DNA of 64,000 nt from Catenuloplanes indicus (GCF_030813715.1 NZ_JAUSUZ010000001.1:310001-374000), one strand, 5' to 3'; positions 1 through 9,913 are shown, counted from the first letter of the stretch. Notes: generated by a model not told the origin, from the sequence alone. Program-made: numbers and translations.

Positions 1-1824
1 GCGTTCCGCCAGGGCCTCGCCGGTCGCGGATACCGTCGCGGCCAGCACCAGGTCGCGTTCCCGGTCGCGCAGGCGGGTTCGGCGGCGCCGCCAGCCGGCG
101 CCGGTGGCCCACGTCGCCAGCAGTGGCAGCGTCAGCAGCCCGCCGAAGACCACCGTCATCATCACGGTGAGGATCGCGCGTTCCGCGGCCCCGTCGTAGT
201 CGGCGGGATCGGCGGCGGCGATGTCCGCGAACGCGCCGACCGTGATCGCCAGACCGGCCACGGCCCCGGTCACGGGCGCGACCAGCCATGTCCACGCGGC
301 CCGGCCGCGGCCGTGCGCCGCGACCGCGTAGACCGCGTAGGCCTCCACGAAACCGGCCGGGATCAGCACGCTCAGCGATCCGGCCGGCAGCACGTCGGTC
401 GCGGTCAGCGCGGTCCAGCCGACGAGCACGGCGAGCACCGCGGCGAGCGTCCGCCACGGTGCCCGGTGTGCCCAGGTCAGCGGCGCGGCGTGCAGGATCA
501 GTACCGCGCCGGCCAGGAGCGCGGCGCCGTGCTCGCCTCCGGTGGTGATCGCCGGTTCGATCATCAGCACCGCGATGCTGGCCATTGCGAGCGCGACCGT
601 GACCAGCGCGTCGGTCAGGTAGCCGCGCACCGACGCGGCCCGGCCCTGCCAGGCCCGCTGCAGGCGGGACGGTGCTGTCGCGGTCAGCGGCAGCCGTGCG
701 GTGACCTGCCAGCCGCCGCCGGCCGGGCCGGCGGTGAGCGTGCCGCCGAGCCGCTCGGCGCGGGTGCGGGCACCGGCCAGGCCGCTGCCGGAGCCGACGC
801 CGTCCGCGTCGGATGGGCGGGTCGCGGCCGCGTTCGTCACGTGCGCCTCGACCGCGCCGCCGGTCGTGGTGACCCGGATCGTGACCGCGCCGCCCGGGGC
901 GTACCGCAGCGTGTTGGTCAGGGCCTCGCGGACGATCGCGAACGTCGTGTCCGCGACGTCGGCCGGGACCGCGCCGGGTGTGCCGGGGGCGAGCGTGACC
1001 GGCTGGCCGAGCCGCTGGAACTCGGCGGCGAGTCCGGCCAGGCGGGCCGGGAGGTCACCGGTCGCGTCCGCGGACCGCATCACCGCAACAAGATCAAAAA
1101 GCGTGTCCAGGGTACGGCGGGCCGCCTGCGCCGCGAACGTCAGCGCCTCCGTACCCAGCTCCGGCCGTTTCTCCGCGAGCCGGCGGGCCGCGGTCACGGT
1201 GACCACGATCGCGGTCAGGTGGTGTGCGCTGACGTCGTGCAGTTCCCGGGCGAGCCGGTGCCGTTCCTCGCGTGCGGCCTCGGCACGGGCCGTCTCCGCC
1301 TCGGCGAGCCGCCGCCGCGCGGTCTCCCGGCCGTGCCGCCACACCCGCCGCCGGTGCCCGAACAGCGCGGCCAGCGCCGCGATCAGCGCGTCCGCGACGA
1401 CCAGCAGGACCAGCCCGGCACCGCTCTCCCCGGCGTAGTACCCGGGCGTGAACGCGTTCGCGACCATCATCGCGGCGGTGAGCGCGACGGTCAGGGCCAC
1501 CGTGGTCCGCACCCCGGTCCAGGCCGCGACGGAGAACAGGCTGATCAGCGGCGCCACGCTGAGCACGTCGGCCAGCGAGACGCCGCCCGCGCCGAGCGGC
1601 TCGGCGCTCACCTGCGCGGTCATCGTCGCCGCGTGGACCACGATAGCGGAGGCGACCGGCCGGATCCGGCGGAAGGCGAGCGCGGCGACGACGACCACGG
1701 TCGCGGTCAGCACCAGCGCGATCACGGCCGGCGGCCGGCCGAACAGCGCGGGCCCGGGCCACACCCCGGTCTGCACGGCGCCGAGCGCCAGCGGCAGCAG
1801 CCAGTCGGTGCGCTTCGGGCTCAT
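1..1824 (-). CDS. Sensor histidine kinase, NarL/DesK type, C-terminus outside the window
   Basis: Membrane two-component sensor kinase; 608 residues are visible and the 3' end lies beyond base 1. About five hydrophobic segments occupy residues 1-150. A HisKA_3 dimerisation box (ARELHDVSAHHLTAI, phospho-acceptor His near 195) follows, then a HATPase domain with N-box REALTNTLRYAPGG near 295 and G-box GSGSGLAGARTRAERLGG near 350. After the ATPase the frame stays open into a second membrane block (about 395-555) and an Arg/Glu-rich linker ending TVSATGEALAER, which looks like the run-in to another dimerisation helix. A tandem kinase is therefore possible. The start is the ATG at 1824. No response regulator lies in the window, so its partner is probably further left. 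Confidence 0.85.
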   Translation of the reverse strand, partial: MSPKRTDWLLPLALGAVQTGVWPGPALFGRPPAVIALVLTATVVVVAALAFRRIRPVASAIVVHAATMTAQVSAEPLGAGGVSLADVLSVAPLISLFSVAAWTGVRTTVALTVALTAAMMVANAFTPGYYAGESGAGLVLLVVADALIAALAALFGHRRRVWRHGRETARRRLAEAETARAEAAREERHRLARELHDVSAHHLTAIVVTVTAARRLAEKRPELGTEALTFAAQAARRTLDTLFDLVAVMRSADATGDLPARLAGLAAEFQRLGQPVTLAPGTPGAVPADVADTTFAIVREALTNTLRYAPGGAVTIRVTTTGGAVEAHVTNAAATRPSDADGVGSGSGLAGARTRAERLGGTLTAGPAGGGWQVTARLPLTATAPSRLQRAWQGRAASVRGYLTDALVTVALAMASIAVLMIEPAITTGGEHGAALLAGAVLILHAAPLTWAHRAPWRTLAAVLAVLVGWTALTATDVLPAGSLSVLIPAGFVEAYAVYAVAAHGRGRAAWTWLVAPVTGAVAGLAITVGAFADIAAADPADYDGAAERAILTVMMTVVFGGLLTLPLLATWATGAGWRRRRTRLRDRERDLVLAATVSATGEALAER

Positions 1825-1844
1825 CGCCGCACATCGTAGGGGCT

Positions 1845-1864
1845 TCTCTACCGGAGGATAGAGA
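1845..1864. promoter_or_regulatory. Inverted repeat between divergent genes
   Basis: TCTCTA, 8 nt, TAGAGA: perfect 6-bp arms 20 bp upstream of the kinase start and 57 bp upstream of the CPBP gene. It is a plausible operator, but this is inferred from position only. Confidence 0.35.
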
Positions 1865-1921
1865 CCGGGTTCGTGTCCGCGGCCGATGAGAACGCGTCCG
1901 CGCGCCGGAATGCTGAACCGC

Positions 1922-2827
1922 ATGACGACGACGCTTGACGCACCGCGGACCGCCGCCGCACCGGTCCCCTACCACCGGCTCGCACGCACCGCACGGCATC
2001 GCTGGTGGCGGCCACTGGCCGGGACGCTGCTGGTCACGGCCGGCGCGCTGGTGGCCGCACTCGGCCCGTACCTGGTGGCGGGTCTCGTGGGCCTGGGGCT
2101 GGGTGCGCCGCAGGACGAGTTCGGCTGGCCGTCGCTCGGCGACGAGGCTGACCTCGCGGTGGGCCTGGCCGGGCTGGGCCTGGTGATCCCGGTGGTGCTG
2201 CTGGCGGCACGCGGCGTGCAGAAGCGGCCGGCCGGCACGGTGTCGTCGGTGGCGGGCCGGCTGCGGTGGCGCTGGCTGGGCCGGTGCGTGCTGCTGGCCG
2301 TACCCGCGGTGGGGTTGATGTACGGGGTGTTGTTCCTGCTGCCCGCGCCGGCGGAGGAGGAGACGGTCGCGTTCGCCGGCTGGCCGCGGTTCGCGCTCGG
2401 CGCCGCGGTGGTGCTGCTGCTGACGCCGTTCCAGGCGGCCGGTGAGGAGTACCTGTTCCGCGGCTGGCTGGTCCAGGCCTTCGGCTCCTGGTTCCGGTCG
2501 CCGTGGCCGGGGATCGTGGTGTCGGCGGTCGCGTTCGGGCTGCTGCACGGCTACGGCACGCCGTGGGGCATGGCCGACCTGATCTTCTTCGGCGTGGTGG
2601 CGGCGGTGCTGACGATCCGCACCGGCGGGCTGGAGGCCGCGATCGTGCTGCACGCGGCCGGTAACGTGGCCGGGCTGCTGGTCGCGGCCGCGGTCGGCGC
2701 GCTGGCCGGCGAGGAGACCGCGACGGACGCGAGTGCGCTCGTCGCGGCGGTGGACATGGTGATGGTGACGCTCTACGCGGCCGCGGTTCTCCGGCAGGCG
2801 CGCGCTCAGTCCCTGGTCTCCAGGTAG
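1922..2827 (+). CDS. CPBP (CAAX/Abi) family intramembrane metalloprotease
   Basis: Polytopic membrane protein, 301 residues from the ATG at 1922; an in-frame ATG at 1886 is possible but adds an Arg-rich leader. The family signatures are present in order: GEEYLFRGW (double Glu and Arg, residues about 175-183), LLHGYG (catalytic His near 208) and VLHAAGN (second His near 243). These residues form the intramembrane metal site of Rce1-like proteases. Actinobacterial members are mostly of unknown substrate; some act in bacteriocin immunity or anti-sigma cleavage. The gene is divergent from the histidine kinase and overlaps the next gene tail-to-tail by 22 bp. Confidence 0.85.
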   Translation: MTTTLDAPRTAAAPVPYHRLARTARHRWWRPLAGTLLVTAGALVAALGPYLVAGLVGLGLGAPQDEFGWPSLGDEADLAVGLAGLGLVIPVVLLAARGVQKRPAGTVSSVAGRLRWRWLGRCVLLAVPAVGLMYGVLFLLPAPAEEETVAFAGWPRFALGAAVVLLLTPFQAAGEEYLFRGWLVQAFGSWFRSPWPGIVVSAVAFGLLHGYGTPWGMADLIFFGVVAAVLTIRTGGLEAAIVLHAAGNVAGLLVAAAVGALAGEETATDASALVAAVDMVMVTLYAAAVLRQARAQSLVSR

Positions 2828-3336
2828 GCCATCACGGCCTCGCGGGTGCTGCGGACGCCGAGGAGCTTGCGGGCCTCGGCGATCCGCCGGTTCGCGGTGC
2901 GCAGCGACATGAACTCGGCCGCGGCCGCGGCCGCGATGGTCTCGCCGTTGGCCAGCCGGTCCAGCAGCGCCCGCTGTTCCGGGGCGAGCTGGTCGACGGT
3001 GCCGGTCTCCGGTGCGGCGGCCGGTGTGTCGGTGTCGCGGCGCACCGGGCCGAGGCGGGACAGGTCGCCGATCAGCGCGCGGCCGATGTCGCCGCCGGCG
3101 TCCGCGATCGCGATGACGCCGGCGCCGCGGGCGGCCGCGAGCACGACGAGCTGGACGGTGTCCAGGTCGGGGACGCGGCCGAACAGCACGAGGTGGTTTC
3201 CGGTGACGTCCCAGCCGGCCTCGGGCAGCGCGAAGCCCTCGCGGGTGGTCCAGCCGTCGCGGGCGAGCCGGCGCAGCACCACCGTGGCATCGGTGGCGCT
3301 CGGCAGCACGTACCGGGGCGTCTCCGGAGAAGTCAC
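2806..3336 (-). CDS. LuxR-type helix-turn-helix regulator
   Basis: 176-residue protein. The C-terminal 60 residues (from LAPEQRALLDRLANG) fit a GerE/LuxR-like four-helix DNA-binding domain, although the first helix lacks the classic LTxRE sequence. The N-terminal 110 residues are predicted mixed alpha/beta with no domain that I recognise. The GTG start overlaps the stop of the upstream LAL regulator in a GTGA arrangement, so the two are translationally coupled and probably act in the same response. Confidence 0.7.
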   Translation of the reverse strand: MTSPETPRYVLPSATDATVVLRRLARDGWTTREGFALPEAGWDVTGNHLVLFGRVPDLDTVQLVVLAAARGAGVIAIADAGGDIGRALIGDLSRLGPVRRDTDTPAAAPETGTVDQLAPEQRALLDRLANGETIAAAAAAEFMSLRTANRRIAEARKLLGVRSTREAVMAYLETRD

Positions 3337-6074
3337 GACATCAGCGCCTCTCGGACGCGGACGGCCGCTTCGGTACGGGTCCGGGCGCCGAGTTTGCGCA
3401 TCGCGGAGCGGATGTGCGTCTCGACCGTCTCCGCGGACACGCCGAGCTGCCCGGCGATCCGGCGGGTCGGGTCACCGGCCGCGACCAGCCGCATCACCTG
3501 CTGCTCCCGCGCGGTGAGGTCGTCGCCGGCGCGCGGGCCGCGGATGTCGCGGCGCACCGAGTGCTGGCGCAGCGCCCGCTGGGCCCGGCCGCGCAGGACC
3601 ACCAGCCCGGCGCGTTCGGCCAGGTCCTCCGCGTTCAGCAGCGCACGGACGGCCAGGTCCGACTCGTCCTCGTGCAGGCCCTGCGCGATCAGGCAGCGGA
3701 CCTGTTCGCGGAGCACCACGCTGGACCAGGCGGCGGCGGACGCGGCGAACGCGGACGGCGCGGCCGACGGCGACGCCGCGAACGCCGACAGCGTCTGGTG
3801 GATCGCGGTCGGCCCGCCGGCGGCGGACTCGAGGCCGGTCACGTCGATCGGCGCGCCGTCCCGGGCGGCCCAGCGCGCCGTGATCCGGTGCAGGCCGGAC
3901 AGCAGCGGGATCCGGTCGGTGTCCGGGTCCCAGGTCGCGGCCCGGTCCGGTTGCCCGTCCAGCCAGGCGATCTCCGCGGCGACCCAGCCGGCGACCGGCG
4001 TGCGCGGTGCGGCGTCCAGCCGGGCGCGGGCCGCGCCGAGCAGCCCGGCGTCCGCCTCGACCAACCCGGCCGCGGCGGCTGCGTAGGCGCGGGCGAGCGC
4101 GGGCAGCGACCGGTCCATCAGGTCCCCGGCGCGGTGTACGACCAGGTCGGCGAGGACCGGCTCGACCACCGCCGGTGCGGACTGGACCGTGGCGACGCCG
4201 CGCGGCGGCTGTGCGTTGCCGGGCGACGGCAGGCCGGCGCCGAACGCCGGGATGGCCGGTTCGACCCGGGCGGACGCCTGCGCCGGGACACCGGCGACCG
4301 CGTGCCCGCGCAGCGCGGACGCCCACAGCCCGGCCGCGACGAACCGGGTCTGCCAGCTGTACGCCAGGTCGGCCTGGCAGGCCTGCGCCGCCACCTGGGC
4401 CAGGTGCGCGGCCTCCGGCAGCCGGCCGTCCGCCGCCAGCGTCTCGACCAGCACCCACGCGGACCAGCGGGCGGTGAGCGCGTCGCCGGCGTCCCCGGCC
4501 GCGGCGGTCGCGGTGGCGAGCGCGTTCTCCCAGCCGTACGCACGGCGGGCGGCGGCGACCGCGGCGAGCGCGGCGCGCAGCCCGGTGTGCGCGGGTGTCT
4601 CGCCGTGCCGGGCGATCACGGACGCGGCCGTGCCGACCGCAAGCGCGGGGTCGTCCGCCAGGTCGGTCAGCAGCAGCACCCGGTCGCGTGCGGCGAGCAG
4701 TTCGGGGGCCAGCCCGGCCGGGACCGCGGCCGCGCTGTGCCGGGCGCCGTCCAGGTCACCGGCCTGCAGCAGCGCCTCGGCGCGCAGCACCATCGCCTCG
4801 ATCACGGCCGGGTCGGACGCGACCGTGTGCTCCAGCGGCGCGAGGACGGACGCGGCCGCGGCGGGCTGCCCGGCGGCGAGCGCGGCGCGGGCCGCGGCGA
4901 CCCGGACGCCCGGGTCCGGCAGCGTGCCGGGCAGCCGGCAGGCGAGCAGCAGCAGTTCCGCGCGTTCCCCGGCGCGGCTCGTGGTCCGGGACGCGGAGAC
5001 CGCCAGCCGGTACGCCTCGCCGGTGTCGCCGGCCGCGGCCAGGTGCCGGACGGACTCGCGCGGCGGGACCAGCCGGGCGAGGCGGCGGTGCAGGCCGGTG
5101 CGGGCGTCCGCGTCTAGCATGCCGGCCGCGACCTCGGCCACGTACGGCGAGACGGCCGCGACCATGCCGAGGTCCGCGCGGGTCGGCGGCGCTGTCGCAG
5201 ATACGACAGAAAGAGTTCCGGTGATCGACTCGACCGGGTCGCCGGCCGGGATGCTCGACGGCAGCGACACGATCAGGCCGTTGTCGGCGAGTTCGGCCGC
5301 GCCGGAACCGAGCAGCCGGGCCGGTGCGGGCCGTCCGAGCAGGCCGAGCGCGGCCATCGCGGTCCGGGCCGGGCGGGTCAGGTCGGCGAGCGCGCCCGCG
5401 ATCGCGTACCGCAGGTCGACCGCCTCGTCGACCGCGCCGGTCTGCTGCGCGTGCCGGGCGAGCGCCTGGCAGGCCAGCGGTGACCCACCGGCCTGGCGGA
5501 CCACGGCCGCGACCGCGTCCGGTGCCAGCCCGGGCGCCACACCGCTGACGAGTGCGGACGCTTCCGCGCTGGTCAACGGCGGCACGGGCAGCCAGGCCGC
5601 GGCGGCGTGGCGGAGCGCGGCGAGGGTGGCGCCGGGCAGCCGGTGCGGGGTGCGCAGCGCGACCACGACCCGGGTGTGCGCCGCGATCAGCGGCAGCGCC
5701 GCCAGCGTGAGCGGGTCGGCCCACTGCAGGTCGTCGAGGACGAGCAGGCCGCCGCGGACGCGGGCGCGCACGGCCTCGGCCAGCAGCGGCGCGTCCTGCG
5801 CGGGCAGCCGCACGCGCACGGCCCGGGTCAGCGCGAACGCGGGCACGTCGCGCAGCGTGGCGAGGCCGCCACCGGCGAACACCGGCCCGGAGAACGCCTC
5901 CCCGAGCTGGGTGAGCAGCCGGGTCCGCCCGGCACCGGGGCCGCCGGTGAGCACCACCAGGCCCGGCTCGGCCAATGCTTTGCGCGCACCGGCCAGCACG
6001 TCGGGCGTACCCGTGGCCGTGTCCCGGCCCTCCGATGGCAGCATCACGTGCGTGCCTGACTCTGTCTCGTGCAA
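3333..6074 (-). CDS. LAL-type (AAA ATPase plus LuxR) transcriptional regulator
   Basis: Large ATP-binding LuxR regulator of about 913 residues. A Walker A motif (LTGGPGAGRTRLL) lies near the N-terminus, a Walker B-like stretch (GGLLVLDDLQWADP) follows about 90 residues later, and a long Ala-rich helical region is probably TPR-like. The C-terminal GerE domain begins at DDLTAREQQVMRLVAAG. The start is uncertain. TTG at 6074 has a strong GGGGGAGG 5 nt upstream; ATG at 6044 is the alternative without a ribosome site; an upstream frame extends to 6137. Family members act as ATP-modulated activators of catabolic or secondary-metabolite genes. It is coupled to the small LuxR-type gene downstream. 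Confidence 0.85.
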   Translation of the reverse strand: MHETESGTHVMLPSEGRDTATGTPDVLAGARKALAEPGLVVLTGGPGAGRTRLLTQLGEAFSGPVFAGGGLATLRDVPAFALTRAVRVRLPAQDAPLLAEAVRARVRGGLLVLDDLQWADPLTLAALPLIAAHTRVVVALRTPHRLPGATLAALRHAAAAWLPVPPLTSAEASALVSGVAPGLAPDAVAAVVRQAGGSPLACQALARHAQQTGAVDEAVDLRYAIAGALADLTRPARTAMAALGLLGRPAPARLLGSGAAELADNGLIVSLPSSIPAGDPVESITGTLSVVSATAPPTRADLGMVAAVSPYVAEVAAGMLDADARTGLHRRLARLVPPRESVRHLAAAGDTGEAYRLAVSASRTTSRAGERAELLLLACRLPGTLPDPGVRVAAARAALAAGQPAAAASVLAPLEHTVASDPAVIEAMVLRAEALLQAGDLDGARHSAAAVPAGLAPELLAARDRVLLLTDLADDPALAVGTAASVIARHGETPAHTGLRAALAAVAAARRAYGWENALATATAAAGDAGDALTARWSAWVLVETLAADGRLPEAAHLAQVAAQACQADLAYSWQTRFVAAGLWASALRGHAVAGVPAQASARVEPAIPAFGAGLPSPGNAQPPRGVATVQSAPAVVEPVLADLVVHRAGDLMDRSLPALARAYAAAAAGLVEADAGLLGAARARLDAAPRTPVAGWVAAEIAWLDGQPDRAATWDPDTDRIPLLSGLHRITARWAARDGAPIDVTGLESAAGGPTAIHQTLSAFAASPSAAPSAFAASAAAWSSVVLREQVRCLIAQGLHEDESDLAVRALLNAEDLAERAGLVVLRGRAQRALRQHSVRRDIRGPRAGDDLTAREQQVMRLVAAGDPTRRIAGQLGVSAETVETHIRSAMRKLGARTRTEAAVRVREALMS

Positions 6075-6302
6075 GGGTCCTCCCCCACCAGCTCGCTGCC
6101 ACCGCCCATGCTGCCGGTTGCACGGTGGCACGAACATGGGATCCTGCGCCGGCAGGATATTCGTACCGTAGGGCCTAATAGTCTTGGGCCACGCAAGTAG
6201 AGGGTGTCACAGACGCTCTTCACCGCTCTGCCGGGAGGGATCGACCAAGCGATGCGCCGCAACAGTGCCATTGTGGCTGAGAAGACGGGCGGCTGACCAA
6301 TC

Positions 6303-7988
6303 GTGGTGCAAGGTCCCCTGACCAACCGGGTCGCCGCGCTGTGCGACGAGGTCGGCCCGCGACTGTCGCCGGTCAGCGCGCAGCAGGTGCTCGCCGTCCG
6401 CCGCCGCCTGGACGAGGCGTTGCGCGTCGCGGTCGCCGGCCGCCTGAAGGCCGGGAAGTCGACACTCGTGAACGCGCTCGTCGGCCGCCGGGTCGCACCG
6501 ACCGCGGTCGGTGAGTGCACGCGCGTGGTCACCCAGTTCCGCTACGGCACCGCGGACCGGCTGGACGTGGTCCGCCGGGACGGTTCGCGCGTGTCGCGGC
6601 CGCTGGAGGAGTCCGGCATGATCCCGATGCAGCTGGGCGTGCCGCGCGAGGACATCGCGTTCGTCGACGTGACGCTGACCAGCGACCGGCTGCGTGACCT
6701 GACCGTGGTCGACACGCCCGGTCTGTCGTCGACGAACCAGTCGATCTCGGCCGCGTCGTCCGCCTATCTGACACCCGATCAGGCGACCTCGGACGCGCCG
6801 CTCGACGACGACCTGGACGACGACTCGGTCGCCGCGGTCTCCGGCGCGGAAGCGGTCCTGTACGTGTTCACCCAGGCCGTGCGCGCGGACGACATCGCGG
6901 CGCTGTCGACGTTCCAGTCCGTGTCCGCGCGCCTGTCCGGCAACCCGATCAACTCGATCGGCCTGTTCAACAAGGTCGACAAGCTGGTCGCGGGCGGCGC
7001 GGACCCGTGGCCGGTCGCCGGGCCGCTCGCCTCCGACCAGGCCGGTGTGCTGCGCCGGGTGGTCTCCGAGGTGGTCCCGATCGCCGGCCTGCTGGCCGAG
7101 ACGACCGAGGCGGGGCGGCTGACCGCGGCCGACTGCGAGGCGCTGCGTACCCTCGCCGGGTTGTCGCAGACCGAGCGCATGGTGCTGATGGCGTCGGTCG
7201 ACCTGTTCATCAACCGCGACTGCCCGGTGTCGAAGGCGCAGCGGGAGCGGCTGCTGAGCCTGCTCGACCTGTACGGCATCGGTTTCGCGCTGGCGCAGTT
7301 CGCGAACAAGCCCGAGCTCGGCTCCGGCGAGCTGGTCCGGCTGCTGCTGCAGGCGTCCGGTTTCGCCCGGCTGCGCAACACGCTCGACCAGGCGTTCCGC
7401 TGGCGTACCGACGCGATCAAGGCGGCCTGGGCGCTGTCCAGCCTGGAGCGGCTGGCCGGGCACGCCGCCGCCCAGCAGGACCGGGAGCTGCTCCGCGACG
7501 CGATCGAGCGGGTGCTGCAGCAGCCGGAGTACCACCGGCTGCGGCTGCTGGAGGCGGCCCAGTCCGTCACGTCCGGCGCGGTCGTGCTGCCCGAGCAGAT
7601 GGAGCGGGAACTGACCCGGCTCGCGCTGACCACGGACGCGGCCTGGATCCTGGAGATGCCGCAGGCGAGCGTGGAGCAGCTGGCCCAGGCCGCGCTGGCC
7701 GCCGCGAACCGGTGGCGGGTGTTCGCGGTCGCCGGGGCCAGCCCGGCCCAGGCCCGGGTCGCCCAGGTCGCACACCGCGGCTTCTTCCTGCTCGCCCAGC
7801 AGGTCCGCGGCCAGAACTCGGCCCACCCGGTCTCCGGCGCCGCACCCGTGGCCGCGCCGTGGCAACACCAACCGCCACCGCCGCCGGGGTACGGGCGGGC
7901 GCCCGGCCCCTACACTCCCGGCTACCCCGGTGCGCCCCAGTCCGGCCCGCCCCACCAGTACCGCCCCGGCCACGGAGGTTACCGATGA
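6303..7988 (+). CDS. Dynamin-like GTPase (first of two)
   Basis: 561-residue bacterial dynamin-family GTPase. The G1 P-loop is GRLKAGKST (46-54), G3 is VVDTPGLSS (D near 137) and G4 is FNKVDK (near 222). G2 is probably the Thr in GECTRVVTQF. The middle is helical; the last 45 residues are Pro/Gly/Tyr-rich (PPPPGYGRAPGPYTPGYPG), a likely flexible or interaction tail. Relatives such as Streptomyces DynA/DynB and mycobacterial IniA remodel membranes during division, sporulation or drug stress. The GTG start has no clear ribosome site. The stop overlaps the next ATG (ATGA), which indicates a coupled operon. Confidence 0.88.
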   Translation: MVQGPLTNRVAALCDEVGPRLSPVSAQQVLAVRRRLDEALRVAVAGRLKAGKSTLVNALVGRRVAPTAVGECTRVVTQFRYGTADRLDVVRRDGSRVSRPLEESGMIPMQLGVPREDIAFVDVTLTSDRLRDLTVVDTPGLSSTNQSISAASSAYLTPDQATSDAPLDDDLDDDSVAAVSGAEAVLYVFTQAVRADDIAALSTFQSVSARLSGNPINSIGLFNKVDKLVAGGADPWPVAGPLASDQAGVLRRVVSEVVPIAGLLAETTEAGRLTAADCEALRTLAGLSQTERMVLMASVDLFINRDCPVSKAQRERLLSLLDLYGIGFALAQFANKPELGSGELVRLLLQASGFARLRNTLDQAFRWRTDAIKAAWALSSLERLAGHAAAQQDRELLRDAIERVLQQPEYHRLRLLEAAQSVTSGAVVLPEQMERELTRLALTTDAAWILEMPQASVEQLAQAALAAANRWRVFAVAGASPAQARVAQVAHRGFFLLAQQVRGQNSAHPVSGAAPVAAPWQHQPPPPPGYGRAPGPYTPGYPGAPQSGPPHQYRPGHGGYR

Positions 7989-9913
7989 CCGCACCCGCCG
8001 CAGCGAAACCCGGCGCCGAGGCGGTGCAGGCGCTCGCCCGGCAGCTCGCCGCGACCTCCGACGGCGCGCTGGCCTACCTGCGGTCGGTCGACCCGGACGC
8101 GGCCGCGGACCTCGACGAGCTGTCCCGCCGCGAGCGGGACAAGCCCGCGATCGTCATCGTCGGTGAGACCAAGCGCGGCAAGTCTTCCCTGGTCAACGCG
8201 CTGATCGGCGCGCCCGGCCTGTCACCGGTCGACGTCGCGGTGTCCACCTCGGCGTACCTGGAGATGACCGAGGCGCCGACGCCGCAGGCCCGCGCGTGGC
8301 AACCCGGCCAGGAGCACCCGGTCGAGATCGGCATCGAAGGACTGATCAACTGGGGTACGGCCGGTGGTGTGCTGCCCGAGGGCGCGCGCCCGCCGCGCCG
8401 CATCCAGATCGGCTACCCGTCGCCGCTGCTGCAGCACCTGACGCTGGTCGACACGCCCGGCACCGGCGGCCTCGACCCGGCGCACGCGGAGGTCGCGCTG
8501 GCGGCGGCGGAGCAGGCGACCGCGCTGCTGTTCGTCGTCGACGCGTCCTCGCCGCTGTCCCAGCCCGAGCTGGACTTCCTCATCCAGGCCTCGAAGCGGG
8601 TCAACCTGGTCATGTTCGCGCTGACCAAGACGGACGCGTACCCGGGATGGCGGACCATCCTGGCCGACGACAAGGCGCACCTGAAGACGCACGCGCCCCG
8701 GTTCGGCAACGCGCCCTGGTTCCCGGTCTCGGCCCGGCTCGCCGAGACGGCCGCGCAGATGCCGCCGGAGGTCGCGGCCGAGCTGGCCAAGGAGGCCCGG
8801 ATCGACGAGCTGGCCAAGGCGCTGCGCCAGGTCGCCGGCCGCCGTGGCCTGCTCGACCGGGCGAACCTGCTGCGCGCGCTGCGCTCCGAGATGGTCCGCC
8901 GCGACCTTGCGCTCGGCGAGCAGATGACCGCGACCGACCCGGACCCGGCCGACGCGGCCCGGGCGAAGGAGCAGCGGCAGCAGCTGGCCGCGAAGAAGCG
9001 CACCGACTCCCGGCAGTGGTCGCTGGCGTTGAACACGCACGTGCAGCGGGCCCGGGTCGAGTCCACCGGTGGCCTGCGGACCGCGCTGTCCGAGCTGCAG
9101 GAGGACTACCTCGGCAAGCTCGACAAGTTCAAGCGCAACGAGCTGGAGGCGCTGCCGCAGAGCGTGGACGCGGCGCTGCACGCGGTGTCGCTGAAGCTGT
9201 CCGCCGACCTGGAACGCCGGTTCCGGCAGGTCGGCGAGGAGGTGCTCGCGCACGCGTTCCCGCCCGCCGAGCTGCAGCACGTGCTGGGCCGGCTCAACGC
9301 CCAGCTCGGCCACGCCCTCAACACCAAACCGCAGCGCGACGCCGGTACGGACAACGTGATGGTCGCGCTGTCCGCCGGTGGCATCGCGATGATGGCCGGC
9401 CGGGGCGCGATGGCCGGCGCGTCCGCGCTCGGCGCGACCGCGATCGTCGGCGGTGGTCTGCTGCTGCCGGTCGTCGGCGTCGGCATCGGCCTGGCCGCGG
9501 GCGCGTTCATCCTCTACAAGCGCCGCGTCGCCGGTGACCGGCAGCAGGCCAAGGTGTGGCTGCGCGAGGTGATCGGCGAGTCCCGGGCCGCGCTCACCGA
9601 CGAGGTCGCGCACCGCTTCACCGACCTGCAGTACGCGCTGACGCTCGCGCTCGACGACGCGATCGAGCGCCGCCTGAAGGAACTCGACGAGCACATCGGC
9701 AAGATCGACCAGGCGCTCGCCACGGACAAGGCGACCCGGGCGAAGAAGAAGGCCGCGCTGACCGCGGAACGCGACGCACTCCGCGCCCGCGTGAAGCAGG
9801 TCGACGAGGTCCTGGTCAAGACCCGCGGCCTGGCACCCGCCTCGGCCAGCGCCGCCGTGAAACCCGCCGCCAAGCCCGCCGCCCCCGCCCCGACCGCTGG
9901 AGGAGCCCCGTGA
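7985..9913 (+). CDS. Dynamin-like GTPase (second of two)
   Basis: 642-residue dynamin-family GTPase. The start is the ATG at 7985, chosen for the GGAGG 6 nt upstream; a longer frame starting at 7007 only shadows the previous gene. G1 is GETKRGKSS (60-68), G3 is DTPGTGG (near 156), and G4 is LTKTD. Residues about 455-510 hold two Gly/Ala-rich hydrophobic stretches suited to membrane insertion, followed by a long charged coiled coil (about 520-610) and an Ala/Pro tail. Bacterial dynamins often work as heterologous pairs encoded side by side, and this gene is coupled to partners on both sides (ATGA and GTGA overlaps). Confidence 0.88.
   Translation: MTAPAAAKPGAEAVQALARQLAATSDGALAYLRSVDPDAAADLDELSRRERDKPAIVIVGETKRGKSSLVNALIGAPGLSPVDVAVSTSAYLEMTEAPTPQARAWQPGQEHPVEIGIEGLINWGTAGGVLPEGARPPRRIQIGYPSPLLQHLTLVDTPGTGGLDPAHAEVALAAAEQATALLFVVDASSPLSQPELDFLIQASKRVNLVMFALTKTDAYPGWRTILADDKAHLKTHAPRFGNAPWFPVSARLAETAAQMPPEVAAELAKEARIDELAKALRQVAGRRGLLDRANLLRALRSEMVRRDLALGEQMTATDPDPADAARAKEQRQQLAAKKRTDSRQWSLALNTHVQRARVESTGGLRTALSELQEDYLGKLDKFKRNELEALPQSVDAALHAVSLKLSADLERRFRQVGEEVLAHAFPPAELQHVLGRLNAQLGHALNTKPQRDAGTDNVMVALSAGGIAMMAGRGAMAGASALGATAIVGGGLLLPVVGVGIGLAAGAFILYKRRVAGDRQQAKVWLREVIGESRAALTDEVAHRFTDLQYALTLALDDAIERRLKELDEHIGKIDQALATDKATRAKKKAALTAERDALRARVKQVDEVLVKTRGLAPASASAAVKPAAKPAAPAPTAGGAP

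Noticed and set aside
1094-2653. 519-residue minus-strand frame over the kinase and CPBP genes
   Set aside because: Arg/Gln/His-rich shadow of the real frames; no motifs.
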